From: an uncultured Fretibacterium sp.
GTDB taxonomy: Bacteria; Synergistota; Synergistia; Synergistales; Aminobacteriaceae
Assembly (NCBI RefSeq): GCF_963548695.1
Contig: NZ_CAUUWA010000016.1
Location: 1-43,475, forward strand
Length of the DNA: 43,475 bases
Direction: 5' to 3'
The notes beneath the pieces are model-generated. The model saw only the letters and a list, made by a program, of their open reading frames with translations. It ran no database searches and was not told where the DNA came from. The position numbers were made by a program, and so were the translations under genes. Every line of letters begins with the position of its first letter. Position 1 is the stretch's first letter. Below are positions 1-7,840 of the stretch, in pieces.

Positions 1-139
1 CGCGCCGCTCCGACACGCCGGTCTTGCCGTAAATTTTATTCTCCGTCCAGGTCCCAAACTGGCGGACCAGCTCCGCGTTGTCCAGAACCCCATCCGGAAG
101 ATATACCGATATGGCCCTCACGGCCACCTCGTGACCCAT
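1..139 (-). CDS. 3-oxoacyl-ACP synthase III (FabH-like), N-terminal fragment cut by the window edge
   Basis: The first 46 codons of a minus-strand gene are visible, starting at an ATG at 139 and running off the left edge. A GGAGG with a second GGAG lies just upstream, so the start is well supported. The translation reads as the beginning of a thiolase-fold ketoacyl-ACP synthase III: a short beta strand (AISVYLPDGVLDN), a spacer with a tryptophan, then KTGVSERR. This matches the family pattern of G-x-YLP...(R/K)TGI.xR. These enzymes condense acyl-CoA with malonyl-ACP in fatty-acid or related acyl-chain synthesis in the cytoplasm. The catalytic Cys-His-Asn lie outside the window, so a FabH paralogue with another role cannot be excluded. 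It sits 95 bp downstream of a secreted TPR protein gene on the same strand. Confidence 0.7.
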   Translation of the reverse strand, partial: MGHEVAVRAISVYLPDGVLDNAELVRQFGTWTENKIYGKTGVSERR

Positions 140-234
140 TCGACTCCAACCTCCATCGTGTGATCCGTGTAATCCGGCCCCACCCCCTCGCTCCTCGGGG
201 CCGATGTTTCAAACAGCCGTCCAGGCGCGGGCGT

Positions 235-879
235 TCACTTCCCCTTCGTCCCCCCCGCAGAGAGGGCTGCAAGGCGCCGGGCCGCGAGCTCGGCCTGTGG
301 CGTCCCCGGATAGAGGCGGGCAACCTGCGTGTAGGCCTCCTTCGCCTTCTCCGCATCCTTCTCCTCGTCCCAGACGACGGCCTCGGCCAGGGCGACGAAG
401 GGCCGACAGGATGTCGGAAGCGTCTCCGCCCGCTGTCCCAACAGCTCATGGCAGAGCTCCGCGGCCCGCTCCCGCTTATCCGTCCCGGAATACAGCAGAA
501 TCAGGCGGCTGCGGACGTGCAGTCCCCAGGCCGAATCCGGATAGCGATCCAGGAAGAGCTCCAGAACCTCCTGCGCCGCCTGCTCCTTAGGCTCCGGAAA
601 GGCGTCCAGGTAGAGGTTGGAGAGCGCCCACAGGGCCTCCTCGGCCTCCTTAGTCGCCGGACAGGATTCCAGAATCTCCTGGTAGAGCGACTCCCGCTCC
701 TTGACCTGCGTCTCGGAAAGACGTGAGATGGCAAGACGAAGCTCCAGCGCCCTTCGTTTCTGCTCATCAGAGCCCGGCTCCGCGCCCAAGGCAGGTGGAA
801 GGCCCAGGATTAGGACCAATCCGCAGAAAAACGTCCCCCAGAATTTTTTCCCTCCGCCCATTCCGGCCCATCCGCGCAC
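235..879 (-). CDS. secreted TPR-repeat protein
   Basis: About 214 residues. I chose the GTG at 879 because AGGGAGG stands eight bases upstream; an in-frame ATG at 897 and the longer frame to 1140 lack such a site. Residues 1-33 form a signal peptide: a basic start (GGGKKFWG), a hydrophobic core (CGLVLILGL) and an AlxA-type cleavage region (ALGA). The mature part is all-helical with tetratricopeptide spacing, for example EALWALSNLYLDAFPEP, AWGLHVRSRLILLYSG and AKEAYTQVARLYPGTPQAE, so about four TPR units. TPR proteins of this size in the periplasm usually act as scaffolds, as BamD and YbgF/CpoB do, but nothing here identifies the partner. It is transcribed from its own promoter (962-990) toward the FabH-like gene. 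The function is unknown. Confidence 0.75.
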   Translation of the reverse strand: MRGWAGMGGGKKFWGTFFCGLVLILGLPPALGAEPGSDEQKRRALELRLAISRLSETQVKERESLYQEILESCPATKEAEEALWALSNLYLDAFPEPKEQAAQEVLELFLDRYPDSAWGLHVRSRLILLYSGTDKRERAAELCHELLGQRAETLPTSCRPFVALAEAVVWDEEKDAEKAKEAYTQVARLYPGTPQAELAARRLAALSAGGTKGK

Positions 880-897
880 GCGTTCCGCCTCCCTCAT

Positions 898-917
898 GAA
901 CGGCCGCCCGGCCGTTC
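898..917. repeat. perfect inverted repeat just upstream of the TPR gene ribosome site
   Basis: GAACGGCCG and its complement CGGCCGTTC are separated by two bases and lie in the presumed 5' leader of the TPR gene, immediately before its AGGGAGG ribosome-binding site. There is no U-tract, so it is not a simple terminator. It could be an operator or a translation-modulating stem. Confidence 0.5.
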
Positions 918-961
918 GTATTGAGCACTTGGTGCTATTACCTACTGCCATCGCACACGTT

Positions 962-990
962 ATTTTAACCGCTCCATTCCCATTCGACAA
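962..990 (-). promoter_or_regulatory. sigma-70-type promoter for the TPR gene
   Basis: On the minus strand, TTGTCG (985-990) and TAAAAT (962-967) are separated by exactly 17 bp. TTGTCGAA occurs twice in tandem here. Transcription would begin near 955 and give a leader of about 75 nt carrying the inverted repeat at 898-917. The same -35 hexamer with a 17-bp spacer stands before thrS. Confidence 0.55.
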
Positions 991-1236
991 CTTCGACAAC
1001 AGGGAACCCTTTGCGGCAGCGCCCGGCCGCCGGCTTAGAGGAGGGAGGGTATACGAAGGGACAGCCGACGAAGCGAGCAGGCTTCCTTCGATGCCCTGCG
1101 TTCGATCTCGAGGTCGTCTCTCTTTGGATTTGCTGTTCAAGGAAGAAATAAGCTATTCGGCTGGAACGACGTTCCGGAATTTTTTGCAGAACGATCCGAG
1201 CCTATCATTCGATATCTTTGACAGCATGACCGATCC

Positions 1237-3228
1237 TTATTTCCCAAATTTCAAGGGCGTGTAGTGAAAGTTCACACTGACCCATTCCCTGTCATCCTCC
1301 AGGGTGTAATTCACAACCACAAACAGATCTGGAGTTTTCCAAGAATAACTGATGTGGCAGTCATCCTTATAATCCTCGTAGGGATCAATTCCATAAAGGT
1401 CTGCAAGCTCTTCAATAATAGTATCCACATAGTCGCCTGCGTTCTCATTATCAAGAAGAAAGCTGATGGAACACAGCTGATTTCGCTTGAACTCGTAGAG
1501 GACAAAAACATCAACCTTACATCGAAAGGCCTTGAACGATTTCTGCGTGGAGAACAGATGCCCTGTGTTCCCAACCTTTTTCAATGGAGCGGCAACGTAC
1601 TTCCTGATACTCTCTATGGAACACCCCCATCGATGAACCAGAAAGCCCCTTTCATCCGGCAGGGAGATTCCATCTCCTCCGCTCTTTACTCCTAACCTCT
1701 TCTTAGTCGCTTCGGCATTACCGGCCTTACCATAACGTCGGAGCAGAACACGCATAAGGCTCTCAATGCGGCTGTCTCTCTCAGGAACTTCCCATTTAAG
1801 TTGACTACGCGGCCTTGTATAATCACGCGCAACGGTACCGTCGGCGTAAAAATTGACGGTTCGCAGGTGAACATAAGTCCCATCGGAAAGGTCAGCCATG
1901 TAGACAAGAACAAAGACTCCCAATTCCTTGCCTGCGATGAGTTTGAAGTTAGGATCCTTCTTCAGGCTTGCCTTGACTTTTTCTGAGGGGAACCACACGG
2001 ATATGAAGGTAGCCCGTGAGGTCTCCTTGTCGTAAAAGATTCGCTCGAGATCAAGGTAGACTTCGTAGCTACTGTCACTGCGCACGAAAAGCAGATTCTT
2101 GTCCTCCTGGAGTATTGATGAAGACTCCGGCCTCCGTGAGGTCATCTTTGGCATAGCTTCCGGAACTTTATTCTTTGCCCCCATAAAAAATCGATTCAGC
2201 ACAGGAGAGGCTATAGCAAAGTTCAGATTCTGTCCATCACCCAACACCCCCGTAGGCATCCCTATGACATTGCCATCCGAGTCGATCAGCGCTCCGCCAC
2301 TCGACCCGGGCGAAATAGGCGCAGTAAACTGGACCAATGTATCATCATCGCGAAAAGCCGAAACAATTCCATTAGAAACCGTCCGATCAAGCCCTTTAGG
2401 GTTGCCAACTGCCATGACAGCCTCACCCTGCCTAGGCAAAGAATCTTTAATCGGAAGGAACGGCGTCGCCATAGGCTCGCTCATAACGAGCAGAGCCATG
2501 TCCCTGCTCTTATCCGTATCTTTCACCAAAACATAAAAGGGATCCCCCTTGTAGGGAGACGCTATAATCCAACGACCGCCCTCAATGACGTGATAGTTTG
2601 TAAGGATATCTCCTCTGTTCGAGACGAAGAAGCCACTTCCGAATTTTCCCGTATCCGTATTGATTCGCAGTATGGACGGCATTACTCTCTCCGTCAAAGC
2701 CGCATAATCGATTTCACGCCCCGAGGACTTAGACCGAGTAACTTCAACTGTCTGCCCCGTCCCCTCCCGCTGTAGCATAGCGCTCGTATCAACCTTACCA
2801 TTCGGTTTACCCGAATTGAAAAAAATCGCCGCTGCAAGGCACAGGACGGAAACAGCAAGCAGGGCAAGCGTAATCGCTATCCAGCGACCACGTTTCGGAG
2901 CCTCTCTTGCTGGCAAAGAGGGAGAATACGAACGTACATTTATTGAAGACTGCTGTGTCCGTGATGGGTAATCTGTAGGACGGTCGTCTGTGGGATATGC
3001 CGTATGGACCGCGGGCTGTGGAGGATGAGAGGCATAAAATGCAGCAGAGGCAAAATTGTAAGCCAACTCAATAAGCAAGCTCATTCTCTGGGCTTCCTGC
3101 TGCTCCAGGCTGTTTGGAATGAAGCGAGAGGGCTCATAGAGGCGTCTTTTGATCTCGTAAGCCCGTTCTATCTCCTCAATCGTAGCATCAGGAGAAATTC
3201 CAAGGTGAAGATAGGCATTATTGTTCAC
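1237..3228 (-). CDS. membrane-anchored trypsin-like (HtrA/DegP-type) serine protease with N-terminal J-domain-like module
   Basis: I take the GTG at 3228 as start: AGGAAGGG precedes it and the upstream frame stops only nine bases before; a TTG at 3282 is the alternative. The protein has about 663 residues. Residues 4-60 resemble a J domain (AYLHLGISPDATIEEIERAY...EAQRMSLLIELAY) but lack the HPD tripeptide. A proline/serine linker follows, then one transmembrane helix near 116-138. A chymotrypsin-fold protease domain spans about 180-360 with a visible triad: His213 in TNYHVIEG, Asp243 in SRDMALL, Ser310 in SPGSSGG. No PDZ domain is recognisable. The last 300 residues are an unrecognised region ending in aromatic-rich beta strands. 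The layout suggests a protease facing the periplasm with a cytoplasmic N-terminus. It follows the membrane-protein gene that carries a related SLEQQE module, so the two probably form one operon. Confidence 0.8.
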   Translation of the reverse strand: MNNNAYLHLGISPDATIEEIERAYEIKRRLYEPSRFIPNSLEQQEAQRMSLLIELAYNFASAAFYASHPPQPAVHTAYPTDDRPTDYPSRTQQSSINVRSYSPSLPAREAPKRGRWIAITLALLAVSVLCLAAAIFFNSGKPNGKVDTSAMLQREGTGQTVEVTRSKSSGREIDYAALTERVMPSILRINTDTGKFGSGFFVSNRGDILTNYHVIEGGRWIIASPYKGDPFYVLVKDTDKSRDMALLVMSEPMATPFLPIKDSLPRQGEAVMAVGNPKGLDRTVSNGIVSAFRDDDTLVQFTAPISPGSSGGALIDSDGNVIGMPTGVLGDGQNLNFAIASPVLNRFFMGAKNKVPEAMPKMTSRRPESSSILQEDKNLLFVRSDSSYEVYLDLERIFYDKETSRATFISVWFPSEKVKASLKKDPNFKLIAGKELGVFVLVYMADLSDGTYVHLRTVNFYADGTVARDYTRPRSQLKWEVPERDSRIESLMRVLLRRYGKAGNAEATKKRLGVKSGGDGISLPDERGFLVHRWGCSIESIRKYVAAPLKKVGNTGHLFSTQKSFKAFRCKVDVFVLYEFKRNQLCSISFLLDNENAGDYVDTIIEELADLYGIDPYEDYKDDCHISYSWKTPDLFVVVNYTLEDDREWVSVNFHYTPLKFGK

Positions 3229-3236
3229 GACCGGCT

Positions 3237-3415
3237 CTACCCTTCCTGTCTCAACAGGCAAGACATAGCCACACTGTGACAAGCCCAGGCAAGCACCTGA
3301 GACATCCTTTGCGTTTCCTGCTGCTCCAGGCTGCCTTGGGCAAATACCGGCAGATCAAAAAGGCTTTTTTCCCGTTCATATACCGCCCCAATTTCCGCCA
3401 GCGCCGCCCCTTTCC
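3237..3415 (-). pseudogene. out-of-frame J-like tail of the upstream membrane protein
   Basis: In the frame shifted from the membrane-protein gene, codons to a TAG at 3237 encode EIGAVYEREKSLFDLPVF followed by SLEQQETQRMS and then WACHSV. This aligns with residues of the downstream protease (EIERAYEIKRRLYEPSRF, SLEQQEAQRMS, LAYNFA). The match continues at DNA level around the SLEQQ codons. There is no ribosome site of its own. The simplest reading is that this was the C-terminus of the 3376-4146 gene, displaced by a one-base insertion. The G6 run near 3433 or the G4 run near 3395 are candidate places. A programmed +1 shift is possible but not shown. Confidence 0.55.
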
Positions 3416-4146
3416 TCCGGAAACGCTGTGGGCCCCCCTTCTGCGGCAGTCGGCCCAAGCTCCGTCTCCGTATGAGAGCCCCCGCTCAACTCTTCTTCCC
3501 ATGGGTAGACGACCGCCTTACCCATCGGAGCACCCGCAGACTGTACTCGAGGGACAGGATCACCCGCGGCGGAGGAGGCGGGGGCTTCCCTGCCCCGTAC
3601 AGCCTCATCCGCTCCCTGGAACATGTCTTTATGAGAGTTCAATATGTAGTGCACCCCTATCAGCGGCCCCCACAATGCCAGTCCATTACTGGAAAACGGG
3701 AACCCATTTCCGAACACGACCCATCCCCACCCGGACAGTACCAGAAAGGACAACAGGGACACGATATTACGCTCATTTATTCCCGTCGTGTTCCCCCCTG
3801 TGGTCCGATAGGTCAGGATATTATGCACGGCAATGAAATCCAATATTCCGGGGAAAAGCGTCTTTCCCACGACCATATAGGACAGGAACAGGGAAACGGC
3901 TATCGAGGACGCCGTATACAGGAACGCCTCAAGACCGTACTTGACGCCCTTCCGTTTCACGATGAAACGTATGACGGTAGGGAGCAGAAGGAAAAACACA
4001 TACAGATATGCGACCGTTACTATGAAGATACTCCGGAAGAAAAGAGCTTCCACTCGAGGGGAGACAGATGAAAAATCAGGAGCGATCACGTAAAACAAGA
4101 GAAGGGACAACGCAGGATAGACGAGGTAAGACACCAGCAGCTTCAT
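3376..4146 (-). CDS. five-TM membrane protein, C-terminus probably altered by a frameshift
   Basis: The 256-residue frame starts at an ATG with AGGA four bases upstream. Five hydrophobic segments are visible, at roughly residues 3-22, 35-62, 74-95, 128-147 and 152-169. A polar, Gly/Pro/Glu-rich tail follows, ending in GGAGGNWGGI. I do not recognise the family. The tail composition after about residue 235 looks like translation in the wrong frame. The alternative frame continues for 60 codons into a J-like module shared with the next gene. As read, the protein stops at 3376; with a single-base correction it would end at 3237, nine bases before the protease start. A role as membrane partner of the protease is inferred from this arrangement only. 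Confidence 0.6.
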   Translation of the reverse strand: MKLLVSYLVYPALSLLLFYVIAPDFSSVSPRVEALFFRSIFIVTVAYLYVFFLLLPTVIRFIVKRKGVKYGLEAFLYTASSIAVSLFLSYMVVGKTLFPGILDFIAVHNILTYRTTGGNTTGINERNIVSLLSFLVLSGWGWVVFGNGFPFSSNGLALWGPLIGVHYILNSHKDMFQGADEAVRGREAPASSAAGDPVPRVQSAGAPMGKAVVYPWEEELSGGSHTETELGPTAAEGGPTAFPEERGGAGGNWGGI

Positions 4147-4371
4147 CTTATCCTCACGTCCTCACGGGAAACGGCGCTATGAAATGCCACCGGCACACAA
4201 AAGAGCCATTCCATCTCCAAAAATCCTGAGCTCGAATATTCACACCCGACGCCCTCCCGTCCATGATCGAGATCAACGACATATCATGAACCAATCCTTC
4301 ATTTCATTGTAACATAACCCTCAGGCCCTGCCCTTGCATTCGGCGTCGGCCCTCGCATCCCCATGAGGCGA

Positions 4372-5271
4372 TCAGACGTGCAGCCAGCTCTTGAAGCCCT
4401 CGCCCACCACCTCCGAGACGTCGGAGAGGATCACGAACGCGGTGGGGTCTACCGACGCGATGAAGCGCTTGAGCGGTGGGACCTGCCGACGGGGCAACAC
4501 CACCAGAAGCATCTCGACGGACGCGCCGCGATAGGCCCCCGTCGCGGGGATAAGGGTGGCCGAACGTTCGAGCTCCGTCATGATGAAGCCCGCAATTTCC
4601 CTGTGCCGGGCGCTGATGACCAGGATCTGGGTGCGCCGGTGGAAGGAACGGACGACGTTGTCGATGACCATCGTCTCGATGTAAAGCAGAAACGCCCCGA
4701 GGAGCATCTGCTCCAGGGTGACGACCGCGAAGGAACCGAGCAGGATGACGATGTTGATGTAGAACGACATCGCCCCGACGTCCACGCCCCATCGTTTCTT
4801 TGCCGCCATGACCACCACGTCCGTGCCGCCGGAGGAGGCGTCCACCCGGAACAGCATCCCGAACCCCAGCCCCCCGACCACCCCGGCAAGGATCGCGGCC
4901 AGCATGACATTGCCAATCATCGGATACGTGAACAGTTCAAAAAGCGGCACCATCAGGCTGGTCAGCACCGAGACATAAAGCGTCCAGAGGGCGAAGCGCG
5001 TCGAGAGGAAACGCCAGCCCCAGAGCAGAAGAAGCGTGTTCCCTACCGTGATGAACCAGGCCGGGGAGATGCCCCAGAGGTAATGGGTGATGAGGGCAAT
5101 GCCGGTCACCCCGGCCCCGGCGAACTTATAGGGCACCACCAGCGCGACGATGGCGAAGCAGACGAGGGCCGTCCCCACCGTCGTGCTCAGCAGCGTTGCC
5201 CACTCCTCCCGCAGCCAGCTCCTGCAAAACGCCACGCCCTGAACCATCCATTCCTTCACCGACGCTCTCAT
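4372..5271 (-). CDS. YitT family membrane protein (DUF161 + DUF2179)
   Basis: About 299 residues from the ATG at 5271, which has GGAG ten bases upstream and gives the usual family length. The frame stays open to 5412, but that would start inside the thrS terminator; an ATG at 5322 is a second choice. The first 190 residues hold five to six membrane segments with family-typical stretches such as VPYKFAGAGVTGIALITHY and FRVDASSGGTDVVVMAAKK. The C-terminal 90 residues, beginning QILVISARHREIAGFI, form the cytoplasmic DUF2179 domain, whose fold resembles PII-like ligand-binding domains. YitT proteins are widespread inner-membrane proteins of unproven transport function. The gene is the last of a minus-strand pair with thrS but is separated from it by a strong hairpin, so it may have its own promoter. 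Confidence 0.85.
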   Translation of the reverse strand: MRASVKEWMVQGVAFCRSWLREEWATLLSTTVGTALVCFAIVALVVPYKFAGAGVTGIALITHYLWGISPAWFITVGNTLLLLWGWRFLSTRFALWTLYVSVLTSLMVPLFELFTYPMIGNVMLAAILAGVVGGLGFGMLFRVDASSGGTDVVVMAAKKRWGVDVGAMSFYINIVILLGSFAVVTLEQMLLGAFLLYIETMVIDNVVRSFHRRTQILVISARHREIAGFIMTELERSATLIPATGAYRGASVEMLLVVLPRRQVPPLKRFIASVDPTAFVILSDVSEVVGEGFKSWLHV

Positions 5272-5396
5272 CGACGCCACGCTCCAGACACCATGCAAAA
5301 TTTTAACGACCCATTTTTCCATTTCATCGTAAAGCAACTTTTTTATCTTATCACAGCTCTTCCCGCACCATCGCCAAGGGATATTCCCATACGAAA

Positions 5397-5429
5397 GTGG
5401 GGCCTCCCGCACGAAGCGGGAGGCCCCAC
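5397..5429 (-). terminator. thrS: strong hairpin terminator after thrS
   Basis: A perfect 14-bp stem, GTGGGGCCTCCCGC paired with its complement around a five-base loop (5411-5415), lies 30 bp beyond the thrS stop. In the minus-strand transcript it is followed only by UUU, so termination may be partial and allow some read-through to the YitT gene. Confidence 0.7.
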
Positions 5430-5458
5430 GGGCGGAGCGGGGAAAAACGAGTCCTCCC

Positions 5459-7363
5459 CTAGCATCGGGAGGGATCGAACTCCCCCTCGAGCAGCTCTCG
5501 GAACGCCTCCAAGTCCATGCTCCCCAGGTCGCCCTTGCTGCGCTCGCGCACCGCGACGACCCGTGCCTCCTTCTCCTTGTCCCCGATCACAATCATATAG
5601 GGGACCTTCTGGAGCTGCGCGTCGCGGATGCGTTTCCCCAGCTTCTCGTCGCGCTCGTCCGTCTCCACGCGCAGGCCCCAGCCGCCGAGGGTCCCCGCCA
5701 GTTCACGGATGTAGTCCCGGTGCTCCTCCGCGATGGGGATGAGCTTCACCTGAACGGGGGCGATCCAGAACGGGAACGCGCCGGCGTAGTGCTCTATCAG
5801 GATGCCGAAGAATCGCTCCAGACTGCCCAGGACCGTGCGGTGTAGCATAACGGGCCGATGCTCCTGGCCGTCGGCCCCGACGTAGTGCATGTCGAAGCGC
5901 TCCGGCATCTGGAAGTCCAGCTGGATGGTGCCGCACTGCCAGGTCCTGCCGATGCAGTCCTCCAGGTGGAAGTCGATCTTGGGTCCATAGAAAGCCCCGT
6001 CCCCTTCGTTGACCCGATAGGGCGTGCCCGTCGTCTCCAGCGCGTCCCTGAGGGCTGCCTCGGCAGCCTCCCACTGCTCCGGCTCGCCCATCGAGTTCTC
6101 CGGGCGCGTCGAGAGCTCGACCGAGTAGCGGAACCCAAAGACATCTTTATAGATGTACTCGCACAGGTTCATGATGCCGACGACCTCGTCCTTCACCTGG
6201 TCGGGCTGGCAGTAGAGGTGCGCATCGTCCTGGGTGAAGCAGCGCACACGCATCAGCCCGTGGAGCACCCCACTGCGCTCATGCCGGTGAACGATGCCCA
6301 GCTCCGCCATGCGCAGCGGCAGGTCACGGTAGCTGCGGAGCTGCGTCTTATAGACCAAGATGCCGCCGGGGCAGTTCATCGGCTTGACGGCAAAGGGCTT
6401 CTCGTCAATCTCGGTGAAGTACATGTTTTCCTTGTAGTGATCCCAGTGCCCGGACTGGAGCCAGAGGGAGCGGTCGAGGATCAGCGGCGTGCGGATCTCC
6501 ACGTAGCCGCGCCTCAGGTGCTCCCGGCGCCAGAAGTCGATAAGCGTATTCAGGACGGCCATCCCCTTGGGATGGAAGAACGGGAAGCCCGGTCCCTCAT
6601 CGTGGAGGCTGAACAGGTCCAGCTCGCGCCCCAGCTTGCGGTGATCGCGCAGCTTCGCCTCCTCCAGGCGCTTCAAGTGCTGTTTCAGCTCGTCCGGAGT
6701 GGCGAAGGCCGTGCCGTAGACGCGGGTCAGCATCTTGTTCTTCTCGCTGCCACGCCAATAGGCCCCCGCGACGGAGAGCAGTTTGAAGTTGCGCAGCCAG
6801 GACGTGTCGGGGACGTGGGGCCCCCGGCACAGGTCCACGTAGTTCCCCTGCCGATAGAGCGAGACGCCCGGGACGTCCAGGTCCGTAATCAGCTCCACCT
6901 TGTAGGGATCACTGCGGTCCCCGAAGAACCCAAGCGCCTCGTCCCGCCCCATCTCCACCCGATCGATCCGCTCCGCCGCACCCGCGAGGCGGCGCATCTC
7001 CGACTCGATGGCGGGCAGGTCCTGCTCCGTGATCGCCCCGGCGACGTCCACGTCGTAGTAGAAGCCGTCCTTGATGCAAGGCCCGATCCCAAAATGCGTT
7101 CCAGGATAGAGGTTCTCGATGGCCTGGGCCATCAGGTGCGCGCAGGAGTGGCGGAGGATGGAGAGCCCATCCTCCGAGCCCGCCAGAACGGGCTCGAGCG
7201 TCCCCCCGACCGAGACCTCCCGCTCCAGGTCCAGCAGTTCGCCGTTCAGCTTCCCGGCCAGAGCCTTCTTCTCCTGTCCCAGCCCGGCCAGCGCCTCGGA
7301 CACCTTGACCGAGCTCCGGTTGAACTCGCAGACCCTGCCGTTGTTTCCCTCAAAACGCAGCAT
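5459..7363 (-). CDS. thrS: threonyl-tRNA synthetase
   Basis: About 634 residues from the second of two adjacent ATGs (7366/7363), both behind a GGGGGG ribosome site; the longer frame to 7471 would run through the riboswitch terminator. Domain order is canonical. An N-terminal TGS-like domain (1-60) is followed by the editing domain with HSCAH (72-76). The class II catalytic core contains PMNCPGG, the motif 2 region RHERSGVLHGLMRVRCFTQDD (shown in part) and a zinc-binding Cys/His set. The C-terminal anticodon-binding domain carries VPYMIVIGDKE. The enzyme charges tRNA-Thr and edits mis-acylated Ser-tRNA. Expression is governed by the T-box leader directly upstream, so it should rise when uncharged tRNA-Thr accumulates. 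Confidence 0.97.
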   Translation of the reverse strand: MLRFEGNNGRVCEFNRSSVKVSEALAGLGQEKKALAGKLNGELLDLEREVSVGGTLEPVLAGSEDGLSILRHSCAHLMAQAIENLYPGTHFGIGPCIKDGFYYDVDVAGAITEQDLPAIESEMRRLAGAAERIDRVEMGRDEALGFFGDRSDPYKVELITDLDVPGVSLYRQGNYVDLCRGPHVPDTSWLRNFKLLSVAGAYWRGSEKNKMLTRVYGTAFATPDELKQHLKRLEEAKLRDHRKLGRELDLFSLHDEGPGFPFFHPKGMAVLNTLIDFWRREHLRRGYVEIRTPLILDRSLWLQSGHWDHYKENMYFTEIDEKPFAVKPMNCPGGILVYKTQLRSYRDLPLRMAELGIVHRHERSGVLHGLMRVRCFTQDDAHLYCQPDQVKDEVVGIMNLCEYIYKDVFGFRYSVELSTRPENSMGEPEQWEAAEAALRDALETTGTPYRVNEGDGAFYGPKIDFHLEDCIGRTWQCGTIQLDFQMPERFDMHYVGADGQEHRPVMLHRTVLGSLERFFGILIEHYAGAFPFWIAPVQVKLIPIAEEHRDYIRELAGTLGGWGLRVETDERDEKLGKRIRDAQLQKVPYMIVIGDKEKEARVVAVRERSKGDLGSMDLEAFRELLEGEFDPSRC

Positions 7364-7389
7364 CATCCATCCCCCCAAAATTTTGAAAA

Positions 7390-7702
7390 ATAAAAAATGC
7401 CCACGCTGTCTCCACAAACATGGAGACGACGTGGGCGCATTCGTGTCGCGGTTCCACTCCATTTCCGGCATGGCCGCGCAGCGGCCTCCGGCTCTCGAAC
7501 CCGCTGTATGGGGCGGAACCCCGGCGCCTTATCCCGATATACGGCCTCGACGCCCGCTCGGAGGGGGTCTTCGCCTCGTCCAACGCGGCGAAACTCTCAG
7601 CCAATGGCTCCGCCTCTCTGTGCATCTCATCCTCGGGGCGGGAAACGCCCTCCGGCAAGGTTACTCGTCCTCTTCATCGCGATTCATTCAATATCGACGA
7701 TG
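7390..7702 (-). promoter_or_regulatory. thrS: T-box riboswitch (threonine) in the thrS leader
   Basis: The minus-strand leader shows every main T-box part in order. Stem I begins with GAAGAGGACGAGTAA, which carries the S-turn AGTA. The distal AGAGAG/GGCTGAGAG elements follow. On the 3' side of stem I, GAAG-ACC-CCCTC contains the likely specifier codon ACC (7566-7568), a threonine codon. Then comes the T-box core GGAGTGGAACCGCG (7447-7460), whose TGGA would pair with the acceptor end of uncharged tRNA. Last is a 15-bp terminator hairpin (7399-7413 with 7422-7436, one mismatch) followed by ATTTTTTATTTTT. Uncharged tRNA-Thr should stabilise the antiterminator and allow thrS transcription. Confidence 0.93.
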
Positions 7703-7708
7703 CGTGAC

Positions 7709-7737
7709 AGGATACCACCAAATGCGCTTTTCGACAA
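7709..7737 (-). promoter_or_regulatory. thrS: promoter of the T-box/thrS transcript
   Basis: Minus-strand TTGTCG (7732-7737) and TATCCT (7709-7714) are separated by 17 bp. The predicted start near 7702 lies about 20 nt before stem I, which fits T-box leaders. Confidence 0.6.
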
Positions 7738-7840
7738 GGGGATGGCGGCATCAAAACTGCAACCGATATCAATAGAATCGCCCGTCCCCCTTTCGTCGAC
7801 TGGATCCACTCACTCCGCGACAAACATCATTTCCATTCCG

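Noticed and set aside
4147..4371. A 36-codon frame upstream of the five-TM protein (about 4155-4265)
   Set aside because: No ribosome site and no recognisable features.
5272..5412. N-terminal extension of the YitT protein
   Set aside because: The extension would begin within the thrS terminator stem, and downstream starts at 5322 or 5271 give the normal family length.
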